From: Massilia varians
Lineage (GTDB): Bacteria > Pseudomonadota > Gammaproteobacteria > Burkholderiales > Burkholderiaceae_D
Reading direction: 5' to 3'
DNA: 64,000 bases
Assembly (NCBI RefSeq): GCF_027923905.1
Contig: NZ_AP026966.1
Location: 3,721,001 to 3,785,000 of the forward strand
Below are positions 59,790-64,000 of this stretch, piece by piece. The position numbers and the translations under genes are program-made. Positions within the stretch are counted from its first letter, which is position 1. Each line of letters begins with the position of its first letter. The notes beneath the pieces were generated by a model. It saw nothing but the letters and a program-made list of their open reading frames with translations, was not told the origin of the DNA and did no database searches.

Positions 59790-61787
59790 ATGTTTTCACA
59801 AGCATCCGGCAATACCTCCCAGGACAAGACCCCTTCGGCGCGCCTGGCCCGAATCACCCGCTGGGCCGGCCCCTATGCCAGCCTGCTGCAGATGCTCCTG
59901 CTCGGACTGGCCATCCTGACCCTGTCGCGCGTTGCACTGGCCGTCTGGCAGTGGGAACGGGTGCAAGCCACCGGCATCTCGGCCACGCTGTTCCTGCAGG
60001 GCGTGCGGGCCGACCTTATCCTGCTCGGCTATTTCCTGGCGGTTCCATTGCTGCTGGCTCCGCTGTTCGCGCACCGCTTCTCGGCCCGCCTCTGGCGTAC
60101 GGCGACGGTGGCCTGGGCCACCTGTGCGCTGGTCTTCATCGTCTTCATGGAACTGTCCTCGCCACAGTTCATCATGCAGTACGACGTCCGCCCGAACCGC
60201 CTGTTCATCGAATACCTGAGCTATCCGCGCGAAGTGTTCGCCACGCTGTGGAACGGCTTCCGCACGGCCCTGCTGCTGGGGGTGGGGCTGACCCTGGTGT
60301 TCGCCGTGCTGCTGTACCGCTTGCTGCGGCGCGCCTCGCACGGCATGAGCATGTGGTCTTCGCGCAAGCTGCTGCTGCTCTGGCCCCTGCTCGTCGTGGC
60401 GGTCTTCATGCAGGTGCGCTCGACCACCGGGCATCGGCCGGCCAATCCGGCCCTGTTCGCCCTCACCGGCGACTCGATGGTCAACTCCTTGATCATCAAC
60501 TCGGCCTGGTCGGTGTTCGACGCGATCGGCTCGATGCGCAAGGAAGCGGTGTCTTCCGAAATCTACGGCGCCATGCCGCGCGCCAAGGTGCTGGAGCAGG
60601 TGCGCGCGGCGCCCTGGCTGGCCGGCGCACGCTTCGACAACCCGCAGCTGCCCACCCTGCACCACCAGCCGGCCGCCATCCAGCGCGAGCGCCCTCTGAA
60701 CCTGGTCATCGTCTTGGAAGAAAGCCTGGGCGCCACCTTCGTGGAGTCGCTCGGCGGCCTGCCGGTCACGCCGGAACTGGAAAAACTGAAGCACGAAGGC
60801 TGGTGGTTCGAGCAGCTTTACGCCACCGGCACCCGCTCGGTGCGCGGCATCGAGGCGGTGGTGGCCGGCTATGCGCCGACGCCGGCGCGCAGCGTCGTCA
60901 AGCTCTCGCTGGCCCAACAGAACTTCTACACGCTGGCGGCGGGCCTGGGCCAGCAGGGTTACCACACCGAATTCGTGTACGGCGGCGAAGCGCATTTCGA
61001 CAATATGCGCAGCTTCTTCACCGGCAACGGCTTCCAGAAGATCGTCGACATCAGCGAAATGCGCCCATCCTTCGTGGGCAGCTGGGGCGCTTCCGACGAA
61101 GACCTGTTCGACAAGTCGCTGGAACGCTTGAAAAGCCTGCATGCCGCCAAAAAACCCTTCTTCAGCCTGATCTTCACCTCGTCCAACCACGAGCCGTTCG
61201 AGTTCCCGGACGGGAAGATCGCGCTGCACGAACCCACCAAGCAGACCGTCAACAATGCCGTGAAATATGCCGACCACGCCCTCGGCAAGTTCATCCGCGA
61301 AGCGAAGAAGCAGGATTACTGGAAGGACACCGTCTTCCTGATCGTGGCCGACCACGACAACCGGGTGTATGGCAATGCCCTGGTGCCGATCAAGAAGTTT
61401 CACATCCCCGGACTGATCCTGGGCGCCGACATCCAGCCGAAGCGCATCGCCACCATCGCCAGCCAGGTCGACCTGGGGCCGACCCTGCTGTCGCTGCTGG
61501 GCGTGTCGAGCACCCATCCGATGATCGGGCGCGATTTCGTGCGCGACAGCAGCTCGCCGGGCCGGGCCCTGATCCAGTTCAACAACCTGTTCACCTGGCT
61601 GGAAGGCTCCTCCGCCACGATCCTGCTCCCGGGCAAGGCGCCGCTGCTGGGCCGCTACGATGCCGCCACCGGCGTGCTCGATCCCTATGCGGGCAAGCCG
61701 ACCCAGGCCCAGGTCGACCAGGCAATGGCGCACGTGATGCTGCCTTCGCTGCTCTACCGCGAGCAGCGCTACCGGTTGACACCTTAG
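59790..61787 (+). CDS. LtaS-like sulfatase-superfamily membrane enzyme
   Basis: This 665-aa protein has about five N-terminal membrane helices and a large periplasmic domain of the LTA synthase type. The catalytic Thr is in ATGTRSVRGIEAVVAGY, the metal site in VIVLEESLGATF, and further motifs are SSNHEPFEFP and VADHDNRVYG. In Gram-negative bacteria such enzymes usually transfer phosphoglycerol or phosphoethanolamine to periplasmic glucans, lipids or glycans. The start is the ATG of MFSQASGN; the longer frame at 59724 is open but less convincing. Confidence 0.88.
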   Translation: MFSQASGNTSQDKTPSARLARITRWAGPYASLLQMLLLGLAILTLSRVALAVWQWERVQATGISATLFLQGVRADLILLGYFLAVPLLLAPLFAHRFSARLWRTATVAWATCALVFIVFMELSSPQFIMQYDVRPNRLFIEYLSYPREVFATLWNGFRTALLLGVGLTLVFAVLLYRLLRRASHGMSMWSSRKLLLLWPLLVVAVFMQVRSTTGHRPANPALFALTGDSMVNSLIINSAWSVFDAIGSMRKEAVSSEIYGAMPRAKVLEQVRAAPWLAGARFDNPQLPTLHHQPAAIQRERPLNLVIVLEESLGATFVESLGGLPVTPELEKLKHEGWWFEQLYATGTRSVRGIEAVVAGYAPTPARSVVKLSLAQQNFYTLAAGLGQQGYHTEFVYGGEAHFDNMRSFFTGNGFQKIVDISEMRPSFVGSWGASDEDLFDKSLERLKSLHAAKKPFFSLIFTSSNHEPFEFPDGKIALHEPTKQTVNNAVKYADHALGKFIREAKKQDYWKDTVFLIVADHDNRVYGNALVPIKKFHIPGLILGADIQPKRIATIASQVDLGPTLLSLLGVSSTHPMIGRDFVRDSSSPGRALIQFNNLFTWLEGSSATILLPGKAPLLGRYDAATGVLDPYAGKPTQAQVDQAMAHVMLPSLLYREQRYRLTP

Positions 61788-61815
61788 ACTTGGGCGCTGT
61801 TCGCGCAAGATGTAG

Positions 61816-61938
61816 AAATTGAACTGTCGAGCTGAGTCGATCGACGGCGCACGGCCGGCGATCGACGAATCCCTGGCCGGCAAGCCCCTGAGCCAGGCCC
61901 TCACCAAGTCCTACGGCTGCTCGGTGAAATACGGCTGA
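61816..61938 (+). pseudogene. 3' remnant of a thioredoxin-like (redoxin) gene
   Basis: The open frame reads DGARPAIDESLAGKPLSQAL followed by TKSYGCSVKYG and then TGA. The end resembles the C-terminus of redoxin-family proteins (AGKPV...GCxIKW). An in-frame stop precedes it, and no start or full domain is present. The fragment appears to be a relic. The identification is from pattern only. Confidence 0.4.
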
Positions 61939-62034
61939 TTCATGCGGCTTAGATAATGTGCCGCAGGGACCCGCCATGCATGGCGGGCGCTGCTATGATG
62001 ATTCCCGACATACAACACCAACAAGGGGATCCTC

Positions 62035-62934
62035 ATGCGTCGTACCTCGCTGTCACGCCGCGGCCTGCTGGCCGCGGTGGCCTTTGCCGCCTTCCTGCCA
62101 CTCTCCAGCGCCCTGGCCGCACCCTTCGAATCGCAGCGCATCACGGTGCGCACCGAGGGCGCCGGCCCCGACGTCATCCTGATCCCCGGCCTGAATTCCT
62201 CGCCGCGCGCCTGGGCCTCGACCGTGGCCGCGCTGCCCGGCTACCGCTACCACCTGGTGCAGGTGGCGGGCTTTGCCGGCCAGCCGGCGGGCGGCAATGG
62301 CGAAGGCAAGGTGGCGGCGCCGGTGGCCGACGAGATTGCGCGCTACATCAAGGAAACCGGCCTGAAGCAGCCGGCCGTGATCGGGCATTCGATGGGCGGC
62401 ACCATGGGCATGATGCTGGCGGCGCGCCATCCGGAAGCGCTGTCGCGCCTGATGGTGGTGGACATGTATCCTTACCTGGGCAGCTTCTTCGCGGGCCCGG
62501 GCGCGCCGCCCGAGCAGGTCGAGGCGGTGGCGAATGCGGTGATGGCCGGCATCCGCAACGCCAGCCCCGAGCAGCGTGCCAGGAACACCAGCGACACCAT
62601 CGTCGGCATGGTCAACACCGAGTCCATGCGCGCCGGAGCGATCGCCGATTCGGCCGCCAGCGACCTGGACGTCAGCAGCCGCGCCTACCGCGAACTGATC
62701 GTGACCAACCTGATTCCGGAACTGGGCAAGATCACCAAGCCGGTCACCGTGCTCTACGTGCAGCCCGAGAGCGTGCCGATCCCGGCCGAGCAGTTCGACT
62801 TCGCCTACAAGAGCGCCTATGCGCCGGTGAAGTCGCTCACGCTCAAGCGCATCCCGGACAGCGCCCACTTCATCATGTGGGACCAGCCGCAGCGCTTCCA
62901 GCATGAAGTGAAGGCCTTCCTGTCGGCGCCATAA
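62035..62934 (+). CDS. Exported alpha/beta hydrolase
   Basis: This 299-aa protein has a signal peptide (RRTSLSRRGLLAAVAFAAFLPLSSALAA, with a twin-arginine-like SRRGLL). The nucleophile elbow is GHSMGG, the oxyanion strand VILIPGLNSSP, and the late active-site His lies in IPDSAHFIMWDQP. It is an esterase, lipase or peptidase-like enzyme acting outside the cytoplasm. The second arginine pair suggests either Tat or Sec export. Confidence 0.9.
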   Translation: MRRTSLSRRGLLAAVAFAAFLPLSSALAAPFESQRITVRTEGAGPDVILIPGLNSSPRAWASTVAALPGYRYHLVQVAGFAGQPAGGNGEGKVAAPVADEIARYIKETGLKQPAVIGHSMGGTMGMMLAARHPEALSRLMVVDMYPYLGSFFAGPGAPPEQVEAVANAVMAGIRNASPEQRARNTSDTIVGMVNTESMRAGAIADSAASDLDVSSRAYRELIVTNLIPELGKITKPVTVLYVQPESVPIPAEQFDFAYKSAYAPVKSLTLKRIPDSAHFIMWDQPQRFQHEVKAFLSAP

Positions 62935-62979
62935 GCTGCCGGCTTGCGTAGGCCTGATTCGAGACCGGGTACAAGCGGC

Positions 62980-63231
62980 TCAGATGAAGGGCCAGGCCAG
63001 GATGCGCTTCAGGTGCAGGACCGTGCGCGTGGCAAGGTAGCCGAACGCGAAGGCAAACGCCAGCAGGCTCCAGGCGTCGCCCAGCACCGCGAGCCAGGCG
63101 CCGCCGACGGTGGCGGCGGCGACCAGCACCATCAGCCAGAGTTCGATACTGAGAAAAAAGCTGGCGGATTCACGCCAGACGCGCGCCATCAATGCGGCGG
63201 CTTCCTTGAAGGTCTTGATGTCGTGGCCCAT
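62980..63231 (-). CDS. Small membrane protein of unknown function
   Basis: An 83-aa protein with two hydrophobic helices (SFFLSIELWLMVLVAAATVGGAWLAVLG and AWSLLAFAFAFGYLATRTV). It starts MGHDIKTFKEAAALMARVWRESA and ends HLKRILAWPFI. I do not recognise the family. It follows an indolepyruvate oxidoreductase gene on the same strand across 173 bp that contain a strong hairpin. Confidence 0.65.
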   Translation of the reverse strand: MGHDIKTFKEAAALMARVWRESASFFLSIELWLMVLVAAATVGGAWLAVLGDAWSLLAFAFAFGYLATRTVLHLKRILAWPFI

Positions 63232-63283
63232 GATCGTATTCGCAAGATGGCAATGATGAAAATGAACAAACGTTGCCGGAAAT

Positions 63284-63313
63284 GCACATCGCCGGCAGGA
63301 GCCGGCGATGTGC
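63284..63313. terminator. Strong hairpin between the oxidoreductase and small membrane protein genes
   Basis: The 13-bp arms GCACATCGCCGGC and GCCGGCGATGTGC pair perfectly around a 4-nt AGGA loop. On the minus strand it lies 92 bp downstream of the oxidoreductase stop. Only a short ATTT run follows. It could end that transcript or be a regulatory RNA structure. Confidence 0.55.
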
Positions 63314-63404
63314 GCTTATGTTGCAGTGCATTATAACCGGGTTCGCGAGTTTTTCCTGACAGCATCATCGTCCATCAGGCCGGCTCGCCGGTTCTTGCGC
63401 GGTT

Positions 63405-64000
63405 TCAACGGTCCATGCGTACCAGCGCAATCTCCTTCATCGCTCCTTTTGCCGGGTGCCTGAAAGCCTGCAGCAAGCCTTCGGTCTCGACCTTGGCGCG
63501 CTCCATATTGGCCGCTTTCACATGGCCGTAGCCGCGGATCGATTCCGGGACCGAGGCCAGCTTCAGTGCCGCCGCACGATTTTCCAGGGTCAGCTCCGCG
63601 GCCAGCATGTCGACCATGGCGACATAGTCGCTGCGCAGCCGGCGCTCGGCGCGGCGCTCGTGGGTGTAGCCAAAGAGGTCGAAGGCGGTGCCGCGCAAGA
63701 CCTTCAGCGGCGCCAGCATCCGGAAGGCCGAGCGCATCCAGGGACCGAAGCGCATCTTGGCCGGCACCTCGCTGCCGGGCTTCTTGCGCGCCAGCAGCGG
63801 CGGCGCCAGGTGGTATTCGACCCGGAAGTCGCCCTCGAACTGCTCCTTCAGGCTTTCCAGGAAACCGGTCTGCGTGTGCAGGCGCGCCACTTCGTACTCG
63901 TCCTTGTAGGCCATCACCTTGAACAGGGAACGGGCGACCGCCTTGGCCACGGCACGCTTGGACGACGGGCCCTCGATCGCGATCTCGCGTGCTTCGACCT
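63405..64000 (-). CDS. Indolepyruvate:ferredoxin oxidoreductase C-terminal part, cut by window edge
   Basis: The visible 197 residues are the C-terminus of a fused indolepyruvate ferredoxin oxidoreductase, with AYKDEYEVARLHTQTGFLESLKEQFEGDF, HLAPPLLARKKPG, FGPWMRSAFRMLAPLKVLRGTAFDLFGYTHERRAERRL and GYGHVKAANMERA. The enzyme turns aryl pyruvates into aryl-CoA in amino acid breakdown. The 5' part lies beyond the edge, so nothing is known of its start or regulation. Confidence 0.9.
   Translation of the reverse strand, partial: VEAREIAIEGPSSKRAVAKAVARSLFKVMAYKDEYEVARLHTQTGFLESLKEQFEGDFRVEYHLAPPLLARKKPGSEVPAKMRFGPWMRSAFRMLAPLKVLRGTAFDLFGYTHERRAERRLRSDYVAMVDMLAAELTLENRAAALKLASVPESIRGYGHVKAANMERAKVETEGLLQAFRHPAKGAMKEIALVRMDR

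Overview
The window looks like chromosomal DNA of an Oxalobacteraceae-type betaproteobacterium, most like Massilia or its relatives. This rests on the very high GC content, the FDH3-type formate dehydrogenase cluster, the cbb3 oxidase gene order, and several protein styles I know from that group. Both edges cut through genes: an AMP-dependent acyl-CoA ligase on the left and an indolepyruvate ferredoxin oxidoreductase on the right. Genes are tightly packed, with many ATGA stop/start overlaps and several tail-to-tail gene pairs whose stop codons overlap.

Layout. (1) 1-10.6 kb, minus strand: one long operon for a Tat-exported, membrane-anchored molybdenum formate dehydrogenase. It holds a TorD-like chaperone, a small Tat protein, alpha, beta and gamma subunits, three exported proteins I cannot name, DUF3305, DUF3306, a polyferredoxin and the truncated acyl-CoA ligase. 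A perfect 10+1+10 palindrome lies upstream. (2) 10.7-13.3 kb, minus: a cyanide-insensitive bd-type quinol oxidase (cydA, cydB and a 42-aa DUF2474 partner). (3) 13.7-15.8 kb, plus: a frameshifted small gene followed by a zincin metallopeptidase that carries the same N-terminal domain. (4) 15.9-25.2 kb: Fnr/Anr, an AraC regulator with an EamA exporter, a phosphoesterase, a VOC protein, a PH-like membrane protein, a serine hydrolase, a DUF885 peptidase, a ThuA protein and a small membrane protein.

(5) 25.3-35.9 kb, mostly minus: the full cbb3 oxidase set, ccoNOQP-ccoG-ccoH, a DksA/TraR protein on the other strand, then hemN, a SafE-like protein, ccoI and ccoS. (6) 36-38 kb: a 180-bp nested palindromic element, an Aer-type redox chemoreceptor and a divergent membrane hydrolase. 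FNR/Anr boxes precede ccoN, hemN and aer, and a fourth lies in the aer/hydrolase intergenic region. With fnr itself also in the window, this is a compact microaerobic regulon: formate oxidation feeding quinol, two high-affinity terminal oxidases, oxygen-independent heme synthesis and redox taxis.

(7) 39-49 kb: a frameshifted two-domain glycosyltransferase, a MarR regulator, two large hybrid histidine kinases facing tail to tail, two unknown small genes and a 3' scrap of an AraC gene. (8) 49.8-57 kb: a histidine kinase and a sigma-54 response regulator, divergent from a membrane-fusion/ABC/FtsX-MacB operon. The operon has a consensus -24/-12 promoter and two palindromic candidate enhancer sites 33 bp apart. 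(9) 57-64 kb: a PhoD-like phosphatase, a Cys-rich Csp/DUF326 copper protein, an LtaS-like sulfatase-fold enzyme, a redoxin remnant, an alpha/beta hydrolase and a small membrane protein.

I found no rRNA, tRNA, CRISPR array, intact insertion sequence or prophage. The best leads for something undescribed are the sigma-54 export module with its enhancer pair, the unnamed exported proteins inside the formate dehydrogenase operon, the duplicated domain next to the zincin, and the nested palindromic element.
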